A stretch of 61,238 bases of DNA from [Flexibacter] sp. ATCC 35208 (GCF_001975825.1 NZ_MTKN01000008.1:122291-183528); one strand, 5' to 3'. Counted from the first letter of the stretch, positions 25,605 through 36,355 are shown. Translations and numbers: made by a program. Notes: generated by a model not told the origin, from the sequence alone.

Positions 25605-26066
25605 ATGCAATTGAACGAGAAATTGATAGAAGCCCTGAATGATCTGATCCGGATCAATAATGACAGAGTAGAGGGATATCATAAAGCCATAGATCAGACG
25701 GATGATGCCGATCTGAAAGCACTGTTCCAGAGAATGAAAGAAGAAAGTATTACATATATAGATCAACTGAATAATATATTGCAGGATGGTGGCTCAGAAC
25801 CTACGCACAATACTACTATTTATGGTAAGCTGTACAGAACCTGGATGGATGTGAAAGCTACTTTTTCAGGGCATGACAGGCATTCAATCCTGTCTGCATG
25901 TGAGTATGGGGAAGATGCCACGCAGCGGACTTATGAGGATGTGTTGGGGTCTAGTATCTCCATGCCATACAGCATCCGGGATTTGGTGGCGAATCAGCGC
26001 AGAGCGCTGAAGAGTGCACATGATACTGTAAGAACGTATCGGGATCTGGAAAAAGTTGTGCACTGA
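25605..26066 (+). CDS. PA2169-family four-helix-bundle protein (DUF2383)
   Basis: 153 residues from the ATG at 25605 (MQLNEKLIEALNDLIRINND); upstream frame extension has no family character. The pattern NDLIRINNDRVEGYHKAI, DLKALFQRMKEESI and the ending SAHDTVRTYRDL is typical of the PA2169/DUF2383 ferritin-like bundle. Such proteins are linked to general stress and have no known reaction. With the two exported ferritin-like genes and the Lmo0937 gene nearby, this stretch looks stress-related, which is inference. Confidence 0.85.
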   Translation: MQLNEKLIEALNDLIRINNDRVEGYHKAIDQTDDADLKALFQRMKEESITYIDQLNNILQDGGSEPTHNTTIYGKLYRTWMDVKATFSGHDRHSILSACEYGEDATQRTYEDVLGSSISMPYSIRDLVANQRRALKSAHDTVRTYRDLEKVVH

Positions 26067-26219
26067 ACATGTTGTTCATTATAAGCCTGGCTGTTCTTTT
26101 TGTTCAAAATGACGCATAATGCTATTGTTCATTATGGGCAACTTACATTTGAATTCAAAGATTAAGCGGCTACTTATATTTATAAGTAACAAATTTCAGT
26201 AATGGATTTAGGTAAAAAT

Positions 26220-26311
26220 AACAGTCCCGTCAGCTGGCGGGACTGTTGTATTAAAGAGCCTCTGGCGCGAAACTACTTCCGCCTTTGGCAGAAGCAGTTT
26301 CGCGCCAGAGG
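26220..26311. repeat. Two successive hairpins downstream of the thi operon
   Basis: First: AACAGTCCCG / CGGGACTGTT (26220-26247). Second: a perfect 16-bp stem CCTCTGGCGCGAAACT / AGTTTCGCGCCAGAGG (26259-26311) whose apex contains CTTCCGCC TTT GGCAGAAG. They lie past thiH (minus) and past the PA2169 gene (plus), so they likely end both transcripts. Confidence 0.75.
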
Positions 26312-26343
26312 GCAACACCTGCGATGGCCTTAGAATTGCGTTT

Positions 26344-27453
26344 CTAAAAAGCTTTATCCCAATCTTTCCAAACTGCCTCATAGCCATTTGCCTGCAGCAT
26401 AGCAGCAATTTCAAAAGGGCTTCGTTCATCCGAAATCTCAAATTGTTCCAATGAATCTGCATCTATCGTATACCCTCCCGGGTTTGTACGCGACCCCGCA
26501 CTCATCGTAGTAATACCCAATTGAATTACATGATCTCTGAATCGCGGAGACTCGCGTGTGGAAAGACTTAACTCTACCTCTGGTGATAATAAGCGATAAG
26601 CGCAGATCAACTGTACCAGTTCCCTGTCATTCATGACCGCCTTTGGCATCAGGCCGCCGGCACAAGGGCGTAGACGTGGAAATGAAAGACTGTACCGGGT
26701 TTGCCAATAAGTTTTTTCTAAATATTGCAAATGCAAAGCAGTGAAGAAACTATCTGTACGCCAATCTTCCAAACCAATTAATACCCCCAATCCTATTTTG
26801 TGAATACCCGCTTTGCCCAGGCGATCAGGTGTATCAAGCCGATAGTTGAAATTAGATTTCCGTCCTTTGGGATGATGCAATTTATAATCCGCTTCATGGT
26901 AAGTTTCCTGGTAGACCAATACACTATGCAAGCCCAGTGGAATCAGCGCTTCATAATCTGACTGATCCATAGGTTGTACTTCCATAGAGATATTGGCAAA
27001 GTGAGGCCTGATCAGCTCAAGCATTTCCCTGAAATAGGCAAGCCCTACTGTTTGCTGCGCTTCGCCTGTTACCAGTAATACATGGTCGTATCCCATATCT
27101 TTAATTGCCTTTACTTCTGACAGCACCTCTCTCCTGTTCAGCGTTTTGCGGGCAATCTTATTGTCAAGGCTAAACCCGCAATATGTACAGATGTTCTGAC
27201 ACTCATTGCTCAGATAAAGCGGAATATACAATTGCATCGTATTGCCAAACCGCTGCCTGGTGAGCTGCTGACTTAAAGCCGCCATATCTGCGAGATAAGG
27301 GGTAGCCGCTGGTGATATCAATGCTTTGAAATCTTCAATAGTACGTCGGCTGCTATGCAAAGCCTGTTCTACATCTACAGCTGTTTTTGCATAGATGCCT
27401 GCTTTGACCTGCTCCCAATCATATTGGGAAAAGAGTGATTTAAAATCTGCCAT
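26344..27453 (-). CDS. thiH: 2-iminoacetate synthase ThiH
   Basis: 369 residues. Radical-SAM cluster motif ECQNICTYCGFS (CxxxCxxC, about residues 86-93). Typical ThiH stretches follow: DHVLLVTGEAQ, VQPMDQSDYE, VYQETYHEADY and LSFPRLRPC. It splits tyrosine to dehydroglycine (2-iminoacetate) and p-cresol for thiazole formation, typical of organisms using ThiH instead of the glycine oxidase ThiO. It is the last gene of the operon, 2 bp after thiG, its partner. Confidence 0.95.
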   Translation of the reverse strand: MADFKSLFSQYDWEQVKAGIYAKTAVDVEQALHSSRRTIEDFKALISPAATPYLADMAALSQQLTRQRFGNTMQLYIPLYLSNECQNICTYCGFSLDNKIARKTLNRREVLSEVKAIKDMGYDHVLLVTGEAQQTVGLAYFREMLELIRPHFANISMEVQPMDQSDYEALIPLGLHSVLVYQETYHEADYKLHHPKGRKSNFNYRLDTPDRLGKAGIHKIGLGVLIGLEDWRTDSFFTALHLQYLEKTYWQTRYSLSFPRLRPCAGGLMPKAVMNDRELVQLICAYRLLSPEVELSLSTRESPRFRDHVIQLGITTMSAGSRTNPGGYTIDADSLEQFEISDERSPFEIAAMLQANGYEAVWKDWDKAF

Positions 27454-27455
27454 AC

Positions 27456-28223
27456 TTATACTTCATCTAAGAATCCAATAAGAGGGCTGGAAGCTACCGC
27501 CTGTTTATACAGGGGGGCCAATCCAGCTTCATATGCCTGTCTGCCCGCCACGACTGCCGTTGCAAATGCCTGCGCCATTGCTACCGGGTTTTTTGCCACT
27601 GCAATGGCAGTATTGACCAGTACGGCATCAGCACCCATTTCCATTGCCTTCGCAGCATCGGACGGACTGCCAATACCTGCATCAACTACAACAGGTATAT
27701 TGCTCTGCTCAATGATGATTTCAAGGAAATCTGCCGTGCGTAAGCCTTTGTTACTACCAATAGGAGCACCTAAAGGCATGACTGCCGCGACCCCTACCTG
27801 CTCTAACCGCTTACATAATACTGGATCTGCATGCACATAGGGCAAAACCACAAACCCCAGTTTTACCAGTTCTTCTGCGGCTTTTAATGTCTCAATAGGA
27901 TCCGGCATCAGGTATCGTGGATCAGGATGTATTTCTAATTTGACCCAGTTTGTTTCCAGTGCTTCGCGGGCCAGTTGTGCAGCATATACTGCTTCATGGG
28001 CCGTACGCACACCAGAGGTGTTAGGCATTAACTTAAAAGCCTGCAAATGGCGAAGCATATCATCACCTGCATCATGGATATCCACTCTCTTAAGCGCCAC
28101 TGTCACCAATTGTGTAGCAGCTGCTAACAGTGCCTGTTCCATTAATTGTAGAGAAGCAAACTTTCCCGTGCCTGTAAACAACCGGGAAGTAAATGTATGA
28201 TCAGCTATTTTCAATGCCTGCAT
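27456..28223 (-). CDS. thiG: Thiazole synthase ThiG
   Basis: 255 residues. The Schiff-base Lys region is [12 protein letters not shown], followed by [29 protein letters not shown] and [30 protein letters not shown]. ThiG condenses 1-deoxyxylulose-5-phosphate, the ThiH product and ThiS-thiocarboxylate into the thiazole phosphate. The start overlaps the thiE end by 23 bp. Confidence 0.96.
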   Translation of the reverse strand: MQALKIADHTFTSRLFTGTGKFASLQLMEQALLAAATQLVTVALKRVDIHDAGDDMLRHLQAFKLMPNTSGVRTAHEAVYAAQLAREALETNWVKLEIHPDPRYLMPDPIETLKAAEELVKLGFVVLPYVHADPVLCKRLEQVGVAAVMPLGAPIGSNKGLRTADFLEIIIEQSNIPVVVDAGIGSPSDAAKAMEMGADAVLVNTAIAVAKNPVAMAQAFATAVVAGRQAYEAGLAPLYKQAVASSPLIGFLDEV

Positions 28224-28833
28224 GTGTGATGGTTTGATAAAGTGTAGATAATAACTGTCGCTTATCGGGCGCGTGTGTAATAAGGCCGCTCACAGCAATA
28301 CCCTGAATACCTGTACTGAACAGGTCAGGAACATCTTCCAGCTCAATACCGCCAATGGCGATAACTGGTATGCGAACCGACAATTGAGACAGGATACTGC
28401 GAATACCTTCCAGTCCTAAAATCGGACTCAGGTTTTGCTTTGTCTTCGTAAAACGATAAGGTCCCACGCCTACATAATCGGCGCCATCTGCTATATGCCG
28501 CATGATGTCTTCAAGGGTATTGGCTGTGCCACCCACTATCTTATGTGGGCCAACTATCCGACGTGCGGCGGCGACCGTCATATCTTCTTTCCCCACGTGT
28601 GTGCCGTGTGCACCCACTAATGCTGCAATGTCAGGATGATCATTGATAATAAGTGTTGCATTATGTGCATCACACACTTCTTTCGCCAGCGCGGCTGTTG
28701 CTGTAATAGTAGGAACGTTCGCATGCTTCATGCGCAATTGTATCCATTTACAGCCTGCTTCGCAAGCCATGCGGATATTGTCAAGATGTGAATAGTTGTC
28801 AGTCTGCTGTGAAATGTACTGAATAGAAATCAT
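28201..28833 (-). CDS. thiE: Thiamine-phosphate synthase ThiE
   Basis: 210 residues of TIM-barrel type: WIQLRMKH (pyrophosphate-binding Arg/Lys), [27 protein letters not shown] (substrate Asp and His), [23 protein letters not shown] and [12 protein letters not shown]. It joins HMP-pyrophosphate and thiazole phosphate into thiamine phosphate. The conserved binding residues make this the true ThiE of the two paralogues in the operon. It overlaps the TenI-like gene by 4 bp and thiG by 23 bp. Confidence 0.92.
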   Translation of the reverse strand: MISIQYISQQTDNYSHLDNIRMACEAGCKWIQLRMKHANVPTITATAALAKEVCDAHNATLIINDHPDIAALVGAHGTHVGKEDMTVAAARRIVGPHKIVGGTANTLEDIMRHIADGADYVGVGPYRFTKTKQNLSPILGLEGIRSILSQLSVRIPVIAIGGIELEDVPDLFSTGIQGIAVSGLITHAPDKRQLLSTLYQTITHAGIENS

Positions 28834-29447
28834 GATGAGCTGAATGGATTACCTGACCATGCATCCCGGATACTGATAAAGTTCCGTACTGCATGTGCCG
28901 GATGTTGCCAGATGGCGCCATGCAGGGCAATGCCATCAAATAGCATATGGCGGGCTTTGTCAGCAGTATGCTGATTAATGCCCCCCAACGCTAGTACATT
29001 GCCTGCATAACCATCTTTGTCCAACCGGAAGTTGGTGTCAAACGCGGCTTTATATCCAGTTTTGGAAATACTATCAAACACCGGGCTTAGGAGCACCTGG
29101 TTCCAGATATTACTCACTACCGGTAGGGTCATCACACTATGGATACTGGTGCTGAGTATGCAACCCAACTGCTGGAATCTAAGCAGTTTTTCCTGCGAGA
29201 CAGATCCCCTGATGGCCTCCCCAAAATGTATCCCTAACAGACCATAGCGCTCACATAAATCAGGATGATCAGCTATGATGAGGTGAGGGTAGCAGGATGG
29301 ATTAGCTTCGAGCAACAACATCTCGTAATCAGCCTCCTGCCAGCCTGGTTTACGTACCAGTATACTATCAGCGCCTGCCTGCAACAATTGTAACCAGCGT
29401 GTAGGTTCGTGATTGATCTTGCCAGTATGTGTGATGATCTGTATCAA
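28830..29447 (-). CDS. TenI/ThiE-like protein, probable thiazole tautomerase
   Basis: 205 residues, a diverged ThiE paralogue. It has the barrel pattern ADSILVRKPGWQEADY, LIIADHPDLCERYGLLGIHFGE, STSIHSV and NVLALGGINQHTADKA. The usual ThiE pyrophosphate loop is changed, and a His in SIHS sits where TenI has its catalytic His. In operons with thiG, TenI aromatises the thiazole product, so that role is likely. It follows thiC by 115 bp and overlaps thiE by 4 bp. Confidence 0.75.
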   Translation of the reverse strand: MIQIITHTGKINHEPTRWLQLLQAGADSILVRKPGWQEADYEMLLLEANPSCYPHLIIADHPDLCERYGLLGIHFGEAIRGSVSQEKLLRFQQLGCILSTSIHSVMTLPVVSNIWNQVLLSPVFDSISKTGYKAAFDTNFRLDKDGYAGNVLALGGINQHTADKARHMLFDGIALHGAIWQHPAHAVRNFISIRDAWSGNPFSSS

Positions 29448-29508
29448 AGTATTGGAGTTTGATTAAAAATGATCCCAAAACTGTACCGCGATTGTATAAC
29501 AGTCAGAT

Positions 29509-31233
<1,725 letters not shown>

Positions 31234-31246
31234 TTAAATGAAAAAA

Positions 31247-31450
31247 TTAACCTCCCTGTGTAGCGCGGATGATGGTAATACTATCTGCGGTTTGCAAGAT
31301 GTGTTGCGGCCATGCGGGTTTAGGGATCACCTCCCTGTTGATAGCCACGGCCAGTCCTTTGTCGGATGGTAGTTGAATAAACTGTAAGAGTGCAGCGATG
31401 GTTATTCCCTGCTGCACCGCATAAAGTTTATTGTTTACAGTCACTTCCAT
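31247..31450 (-). CDS. thiS: Sulfur carrier protein ThiS
   Basis: 67 residues with a ubiquitin-like fold and the required C-terminal Gly-Gly (IIRATQGG). Other matches: MEVTVNNKLYAV, LAVAINREVIPKPAW. ThiS is activated at the Gly-Gly and carries sulfur for ThiG. It is the first gene of the thi operon, about 100 bp behind the TPP riboswitch. No thiF/moeB-type activator lies in the operon, so it must be supplied from elsewhere. Confidence 0.93.
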   Translation of the reverse strand: MEVTVNNKLYAVQQGITIAALLQFIQLPSDKGLAVAINREVIPKPAWPQHILQTADSITIIRATQGG

Positions 31451-31548
31451 GAATACATGAATTAAGGTGAAACAATAAACTTTAAGGATGGTAGAAGATG
31501 TGAGGATTCAGGTTACTTATATCTACAGCAAAAGAAGCTGTATCAAGT

Positions 31549-31640
31549 ACTTTTCCCTACGGCAGTATGAGCTGCGTCAGGTACTGAGGGTCTCATCTCA
31601 GCTTTCCGGGTATGGTGGCCTGGAAAACACCCCTAAAGTG
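31549..31640 (-). promoter_or_regulatory. TPP riboswitch (THI box)
   Basis: On the minus strand: TTTAGGGGTG, then CTGAGATGAGACCCTCA, GTACCTGA, a variable stem CGCAGCTCATACTGCCG and TAGGGAAAAGT, the canonical THI element order. It lies upstream of thiS and should turn the operon off when thiamine pyrophosphate is plentiful. A small hairpin (TACAGC / GCTGTA, 31523-31541) lies between it and thiS; there is no strong terminator, so translational control is plausible. Confidence 0.95.
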
Positions 31641-31667
31641 AAGCATAAAGGTAGGGGAAAAAGTCCA

Positions 31668-31675
31668 TATCTTTG
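31668..31675 (+). promoter_or_regulatory. TAnnTTTG promoter -7 box next to a start codon
   Basis: TATCTTTG on the plus strand ends 5 bp before the ATG at 31681, so the lipoprotein mRNA is probably leaderless. The box lies directly upstream of the riboswitch on the other strand, giving overlapping divergent control regions. Confidence 0.55.
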
Positions 31676-31680
31676 AGCGT

Positions 31681-32196
31681 ATGAAAAATAGCTTGCTGTT
31701 GGTGAGTTTTATCACCATCTTTTCATTTGCCTGTCATCACTCGCGTAAGCCTGAGAAAGAGGAGGCTGTTGTAGATACCCCGGTATATGCGCCTGCAATG
31801 GATACAGTGCCTTCGGTTGTAGAAGACTCAACTGTGACCGTATCCGCTGATACCATCGTAATCGACACGGTAAAGCTGATTGGGAAGTGGTTGCAGCCTG
31901 TAACGGGAAAGGACAATGAGTGGCAGGGTATGGAATTGAAGAAAAACAGGAAAGCGATTGCGATCAATATGTACTCGCTGGTGTATGAAAAATGGGAGTT
32001 ACAACATGATACATTGTTACTGTGGAATCATGCAGAAGGAGTGAAATCATCGGATAGTACAAGAACCATAGATACTGTAATTATCAGAGACCTTACGGAT
32101 ACTTCACTGGTATTGTTTCCTGTGAATGCCGCAGAGGGATACCTGGAAAAATACAGGAAAGAAACTGGAGGGGAAAAAGTGAAGTCACGTAAGTAA
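31681..32196 (+). CDS. Lipocalin-like lipoprotein, hypothetical
   Basis: 171 residues. Lipoprotein signal MKNSLLLVSFITIFSFAC, lipobox Cys about residue 18. A Pro/Val/Asp-rich linker (residues 25-60) precedes a domain beginning VKLIGKWLQPVTGKDNEWQGM with several beta-strands, typical of Bacteroidota lipocalin-like lipoproteins. Function unknown. It is a single gene divergent from the thi operon. Confidence 0.75.
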   Translation: MKNSLLLVSFITIFSFACHHSRKPEKEEAVVDTPVYAPAMDTVPSVVEDSTVTVSADTIVIDTVKLIGKWLQPVTGKDNEWQGMELKKNRKAIAINMYSLVYEKWELQHDTLLLWNHAEGVKSSDSTRTIDTVIIRDLTDTSLVLFPVNAAEGYLEKYRKETGGEKVKSRK

Positions 32197-32222
32197 GTTC
32201 ACGCCTCTCCCTCCGGAGTGAA

Positions 32223-32483
32223 TCAGCTATACATTTGCCATAAGGTAACAGCGAGGGCAACAACGGCCATGAATATACCGGCGGTAGCGACCTGCATATC
32301 ATCAATATTCTTACGGGCTTTTATATCTGAGAGTCCACCCATGATGATGGCTGCAATAGCAAAGACAAGACCTGTTTCAGGGTTTCTTGCCACGAATGCA
32401 TACACAGCGGAAGACACGCCTGCGAACAGGGAAATGTAGCAGGCAACTTTAGTGGACGTGGACGAAGTGGTGTGCTGTTGCAT
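32223..32483 (-). CDS. Small integral membrane protein, hypothetical
   Basis: 86 residues with three hydrophobic helices (ACYISLFAGVSSAVYAFVA, TGLVFAIAAIIMGGLSDI, ATAGIFMAVVALAVTLW). No family recognised. It starts 4 bp after the stop of the sterol desaturase-type gene, so it belongs to the same transcript. Confidence 0.65.
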   Translation of the reverse strand: MQQHTTSSTSTKVACYISLFAGVSSAVYAFVARNPETGLVFAIAAIIMGGLSDIKARKNIDDMQVATAGIFMAVVALAVTLWQMYS

Positions 32484-32487
32484 ATAT

Positions 32488-33294
32488 TTATTGATTTAAA
32501 GGTTTGTCAAATGGTGCTTTGAGTAGTGCCCCTATCTGCTGATACCTTTCGTCCTGGTATTCATCCAGGCCATACTTCAGAGAAGTGGTATCATTTACCT
32601 TCTTAAACGTGCCAAAGAGGCGGTCCCAAATTGAAAAAATATTAGCGTAATTAGTGTCCGTTTCCGGTTGGAAATGGCTGTGGTGTACCTTATGCATGTC
32701 TGGCGATACGATGATCCAGCTCAGGGCATTATCCAGCCATTTAGGGAGGTGGATATTAGCATGGTTGAACTGGGACATGAATGCAGAGATGGTTTGGTAC
32801 AGGAATACCATCCAGATGGGGATACCCATGGTGATGACAGCGACGAAGAGAGCGATGACGCGGAAGATGCTTTCTATGGGGTGGTGCCGGAGGGCGGTGG
32901 TGGCATCTACAGCGGTGTCGATGTGGTGGATCTTATGAAAGTGCCACATCCAGGCTACTTTGTGCTGGATCAGGTGAACTAGGTAGGCCCCGATCAGGTC
33001 CATCATAAGGATGGCGAGCATGGCATGGAGCCAGTTAGGTAGCGGTACAAGGTAAAGAAGGCCAAAATGGTTATTGGCCGTAAATGTGCATGCTTTTACG
33101 ATGAGGAAGGCGAGGGCGAAGTTTACGACGGCAGTGGTAAGGGTGAAAAAGAGGTTTGTGCCGGCGTGGCGGTAGCGGTTCGATTTGAAATACAATCTGG
33201 GGAAGGCGCCTTCGAAGACCCAAAGGAGAACCAGGCCACCAACGAGTATTGCGGTGCGATAGTAAGAAGGAATGTTATTGAAGAACGATTCCAT
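32488..33294 (-). CDS. Sterol desaturase/fatty acid hydroxylase family membrane enzyme
   Basis: 268 residues. The histidine clusters of the di-iron family are present: YLVHLIQHK, WHFHKIHHID, and MHKVHHSHFQPETDTNYAN, plus LRHHPIE. About four or five membrane helices surround them. The family hydroxylates or desaturates lipids at the membrane; in Bacteroidota hydroxylation of ornithine lipids, sulfonolipids or carotenoids is possible, but the substrate is not readable. It is followed by a small membrane protein in the same transcript. Confidence 0.87.
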   Translation of the reverse strand: MESFFNNIPSYYRTAILVGGLVLLWVFEGAFPRLYFKSNRYRHAGTNLFFTLTTAVVNFALAFLIVKACTFTANNHFGLLYLVPLPNWLHAMLAILMMDLIGAYLVHLIQHKVAWMWHFHKIHHIDTAVDATTALRHHPIESIFRVIALFVAVITMGIPIWMVFLYQTISAFMSQFNHANIHLPKWLDNALSWIIVSPDMHKVHHSHFQPETDTNYANIFSIWDRLFGTFKKVNDTTSLKYGLDEYQDERYQQIGALLKAPFDKPLNQ

Positions 33295-33440
33295 ATACGG
33301 GAATTTATTTATGGGACAATGGATGTATTAAATTACGGAAAATTTGGGGAATAAAAAGGCTGAAAGTGGCTGTGGGACAATAAATTAGGCAGGCTTATGT
33401 GGGTGATTGGGTTATGTATTAAAAGAAAATTATTCATCAA

Positions 33441-33483
33441 GCAAAAAAGTCACTTCTGCCGAAGGCGGAAGTGACTTTTTTGC
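33441..33483. terminator. Bidirectional terminator hairpin
   Basis: 20-bp arms (33441-33460 and 33464-33483) with one mismatch and a GAA loop, apex CTTCTGCC GAA GGCGGAAG, flanked by A- and T-runs inside the stem. Confidence 0.8.
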
Positions 33484-33489
33484 GAGTGT

Positions 33490-33525
33490 CTTTTTGGGTG
33501 CGGCGTGCATGCCGCACCCAAAAAG
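33490..33525. terminator. Intrinsic terminator after dnaN
   Basis: Perfect 15-bp stem CTTTTTGGGTGCGGC / GCCGCACCCAAAAAG with a GTGCAT loop, 22 bp past the dnaN stop on the minus strand. It lies only 7 bp from another large hairpin. Confidence 0.8.
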
Positions 33526-33546
33526 ACGAAGAAATGTAATGAAGAA

Positions 33547-34665
33547 TTAGTTATTCAGCATCAGCGGCATTACCAGCATCAGCAGATCCTCATTCTCTTC
33601 TTTTTCAGAAGGTTTCAGGATACCTGCTTTGGTTGGTGTAGACAGTTCGATTGTAATTTCATCACCTTCTGCAGCATTCAGCATTTCGATTAGGAATTTT
33701 GCATTGAATGCAATCTGCATATCATCGCCGGTGTAGGAGCAGTTCATACGCTCATTACCTTCGAAAGAGAAATCCACGTCCTGTGCAGAGAGTTGCAGTT
33801 CGCTACCAGTAATGCTCAGGGCTACCTGGTTGGTGCTCTTGTTTGCAAATACGCTTACACGTTTCAGGGCGTTCTGGAAATCGCTCTTTACCAGGGTAAG
33901 GCGATAAGGATTATCCTTTGGAATTACCACCTTGTAATCAGGGAAACGGGCATCGATCAGACGGCAGATCATTTGTGCACCATCGTGTGTTACAAAGAAG
34001 TGATTCTGGCTATAAGCAATCTTGATTTCGCTATCATTGTCAGGCAGGGCTGATTTCAGCAGGTTCAACGGCTTCTTAGGCACGATGAAAGTCTCTGTTT
34101 TAGGGCATACCAGACCAGTTCTAACATATTTCACCAGGCGGTGCGCATCGGTCGCTACAAAAGTGAGGCTGGTTGGCGTGAGTTCGAAGAACACGCCTGT
34201 CATTGCCGGGCGCAGGTCGTCGTTACTTACGGCAAACAGGGTCTTGTTGATCGCTGTTACCAGTGCGGTAGAGGTTACTGTAAAGGAAGTGGTATCATCT
34301 GCTGCCGGTTCTTTCGGGAAGTTTTCCGGATTTTCACCCATCACCTTGTACTTACCGTTGTCGGATGTGATTTCAACCGCGTAGGAGTTCAGGTCGATGT
34401 TGAAAGTCAGTGGCTGATCAGGCAGATTTTTCAGGGAGTCCATCAGGATTTTGGCCGGAATACAGATGCGGCCGGCTTCCTTGGCTTCTACCTCCAGCTT
34501 CACTTTCATAACAGTCTCCAGGTCTGTAGCCACTACTGTTAGTTCGTTCCTGTCAATGATGAAAAGGAAATCCTCCAATATAGGCAATACCGTGTTGGAG
34601 TTGATAACCCCGCTGATCTGCTGTAATTGTTTTAACAAAGTAGAGGAAGAAACGATAAACTTCAT
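33547..34665 (-). CDS. dnaN: DNA polymerase III beta sliding clamp
   Basis: 372 residues, typical length. Three clamp domains: MKFIVSSSTLLKQLQQISGVI at the start, FTVTSTALVTAINKTLFAVSNDDLRPAMTGVFFEL in the middle, and FNAKFLIEMLNAAEGDEITIELS near the end, with the C-terminal LMLVMPLMLNN. It forms the ring that tethers polymerase to DNA. It is not next to dnaA or recF here. A pair of DnaA-box-like sites lies 133-167 bp upstream. Confidence 0.97.
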   Translation of the reverse strand: MKFIVSSSTLLKQLQQISGVINSNTVLPILEDFLFIIDRNELTVVATDLETVMKVKLEVEAKEAGRICIPAKILMDSLKNLPDQPLTFNIDLNSYAVEITSDNGKYKVMGENPENFPKEPAADDTTSFTVTSTALVTAINKTLFAVSNDDLRPAMTGVFFELTPTSLTFVATDAHRLVKYVRTGLVCPKTETFIVPKKPLNLLKSALPDNDSEIKIAYSQNHFFVTHDGAQMICRLIDARFPDYKVVIPKDNPYRLTLVKSDFQNALKRVSVFANKSTNQVALSITGSELQLSAQDVDFSFEGNERMNCSYTGDDMQIAFNAKFLIEMLNAAEGDEITIELSTPTKAGILKPSEKEENEDLLMLVMPLMLNN

Positions 34666-34797
34666 GTTGATATGTTGTTATTATACTTACTAAGGAATTC
34701 CCGCTGTAAAGGCGGTGAGGTTATACAACCTGAGCAAACAAAGATAGAAAGAATTGTCAATCTACGAACAGCGTTAGAATCAGGCATTCTATAGCTT

Positions 34798-34832
34798 TTT
34801 TCCACATGAAACCTGCATGGGTATGTGGAAAA
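34798..34832. promoter_or_regulatory. Inverted pair of DnaA-box-like sequences
   Basis: TTTTCCACAT at 34798-34807 and its inverse ATGTGGAAAA at 34823-34832; both contain TTTTCCACA, which fits the relaxed DnaA consensus TTWTNCACA. The surrounding 391-bp gap between dnaN and the aminotransferase gene is AT-rich and holds no gene. Regulation of dnaN by DnaA is a possible reading. Confidence 0.4.
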
Positions 34833-35004
34833 GACCTATGTCAATGTGTACTCTCCTATAAACTAAGCTACATTATAACAAAATGTTATGTTAGATAATA
34901 TGCCATAAAAAGGCGTATTTATTGAATTAATTTAAAAATAAACGTTCAAATTTGGAATGTTGTAAAAAAATCCGCCATTTGTTTTAAATGAGTTGCATAT
35001 CCGT

Positions 35005-35012
35005 TAGCTTTG
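35005..35012 (+). promoter_or_regulatory. TAnnTTTG promoter -7 box of the aminotransferase gene
   Basis: TAGCTTTG on the plus strand, 43 bp before the ATG at 35056. A TTTG lies at 34978-34981, a few bases farther away than the usual -33 distance. Confidence 0.45.
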
Positions 35013-35055
35013 CGGGCGCAAAAAATCTATTAAACACTAAAAAATCTTTTGGGTT

Positions 35056-36315
35056 ATGAAACTGTCTCATTTAGCCGAAACGTTGATCGGGTCTGAAATT
35101 ATTAAGCTGGCCGGTGAGATAAAGGAGAAGCAGGCCAAGGGTGAGAAAATCTACAATTTTACGATTGGGGATTTTGACCCCAAAGTATTCCCTATTCCGG
35201 CTGAGTTTGAGCAAGAGATCATTGCTGCCTACAAGGAAGGATTAACCAACTACCCACCAGCAGATGGTATCCTGGAACTGAGAAAGGCGGTAAGTGAGTT
35301 CATTGCCGAACATGAGCAGCTGACCTACGATCCGACCAAAGAGATCGTGATTTCATGTGGAGGTCGTCCTATCATTTATGCCACTTTCAGAACAATCCTG
35401 GACCGGGGTGAGAAGGTAGTTTATGCTACTCCATCCTGGAACAACAACCATTATACCCACTTCCTGGAGGCTGAACACGTAGTGCTGGAAACTAAACCAG
35501 AAAACGACTTCATGCCGACTGCAGCTGAGCTGAAACCGCTGCTGAAAGGTGCTACCCTGCTGGCGCTCTGCTCTCCGCAGAACCCAACCGGTACCGCTTT
35601 TGGCAAGCAACAGCTGGAAGAGATCTGCGACCTGGTAATTGCTGAAAACAAGAGCCGTGGCGCTGACGAGAAACCATTGTATGTACTGTTCGATCAGATG
35701 TACTGGGTGCTCACTTTCGGTCAGACTCACCACCACACCCCTGTTGGTCTGCGTCCTGAACTGAGAGATTACACTATCTTCATCGATGGTATGAGTAAGG
35801 CTTTTGCTGCTACCGGTGTTAGAGTTGGTTGGGCACTGGGTCCTGCACATGTAATAGGCAAGATGAAAGCCATCCTGTCTCACGTAGGTGCATGGAGCCC
35901 TATGGCAGAACAACATGCTGCTGCCCGCTACCTGCGTCGTAAAGGAGAAGTAAACACTTACCTGAAAAGCTTCAAAGCTGAAGTTGAAGAAAGACTCGAA
36001 AAGATCTATGAAGGTTTCGATGCACTGAAAAAAGCAGGTCACTCTGTAGAAGCAATTGCTCCTCAGGCTGCTATCTACCTGACCCTGAAAATCGATCTGA
36101 AAGGCAAGAAAACTGCTGATGGTACCGTACTGGAAGACCAGGCAGCTGTAACTTCTTACCTGCTGAACGAGGCGAAACTGGGTCTTGTTCCTTTCTATGC
36201 ATTCGGTGCAAGCAAGCAATCACCATGGTATCGCCTGAGCGTAGGTACCTGCGTAAAAGAAGAAATCCCAGCTATGCTGGCTACTCTGAAAGCGGCGCTC
36301 GAAAAACTGAGCTAA
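35056..36315 (+). CDS. Class I/II pyridoxal-phosphate aminotransferase
   Basis: 419 residues. Fold-type I aminotransferase motifs: FTIGDFDPKVFPIP, TNYPPADGILELRKAV, CSPQNPTGTAF, YVLFDQMYWVL and the PLP-binding Lys in IDGMSKAFAATGVRVGW. The C-terminal Arg is in SPWYRLSVGTC. It transfers an amino group between an amino acid and a 2-oxo acid; aspartate-type or broad substrate range is likely, but cannot be fixed. It is a single gene followed by a terminator. Confidence 0.9.
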   Translation: MKLSHLAETLIGSEIIKLAGEIKEKQAKGEKIYNFTIGDFDPKVFPIPAEFEQEIIAAYKEGLTNYPPADGILELRKAVSEFIAEHEQLTYDPTKEIVISCGGRPIIYATFRTILDRGEKVVYATPSWNNNHYTHFLEAEHVVLETKPENDFMPTAAELKPLLKGATLLALCSPQNPTGTAFGKQQLEEICDLVIAENKSRGADEKPLYVLFDQMYWVLTFGQTHHHTPVGLRPELRDYTIFIDGMSKAFAATGVRVGWALGPAHVIGKMKAILSHVGAWSPMAEQHAAARYLRRKGEVNTYLKSFKAEVEERLEKIYEGFDALKKAGHSVEAIAPQAAIYLTLKIDLKGKKTADGTVLEDQAAVTSYLLNEAKLGLVPFYAFGASKQSPWYRLSVGTCVKEEIPAMLATLKAALEKLS

Positions 36316-36355
36316 GCTGTCAGAAGATATTTGTATGGCAAGCATTACAATATAG

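Noticed and set aside
31488..31676. 62-residue open frame on the plus strand
   Set aside because: It runs antisense through the TPP riboswitch, which explains the conservation of this stretch.
33067..33354. 95-residue plus-strand frame over the sterol desaturase gene
   Set aside because: Antisense shadow; the desaturase frame has complete His clusters and the correct length.
34898..35055. Replication origin
   Set aside because: AT-rich and near DnaA-like boxes, but there are only two boxes, no dnaA, and no visible clustered repeats; evidence is too weak.
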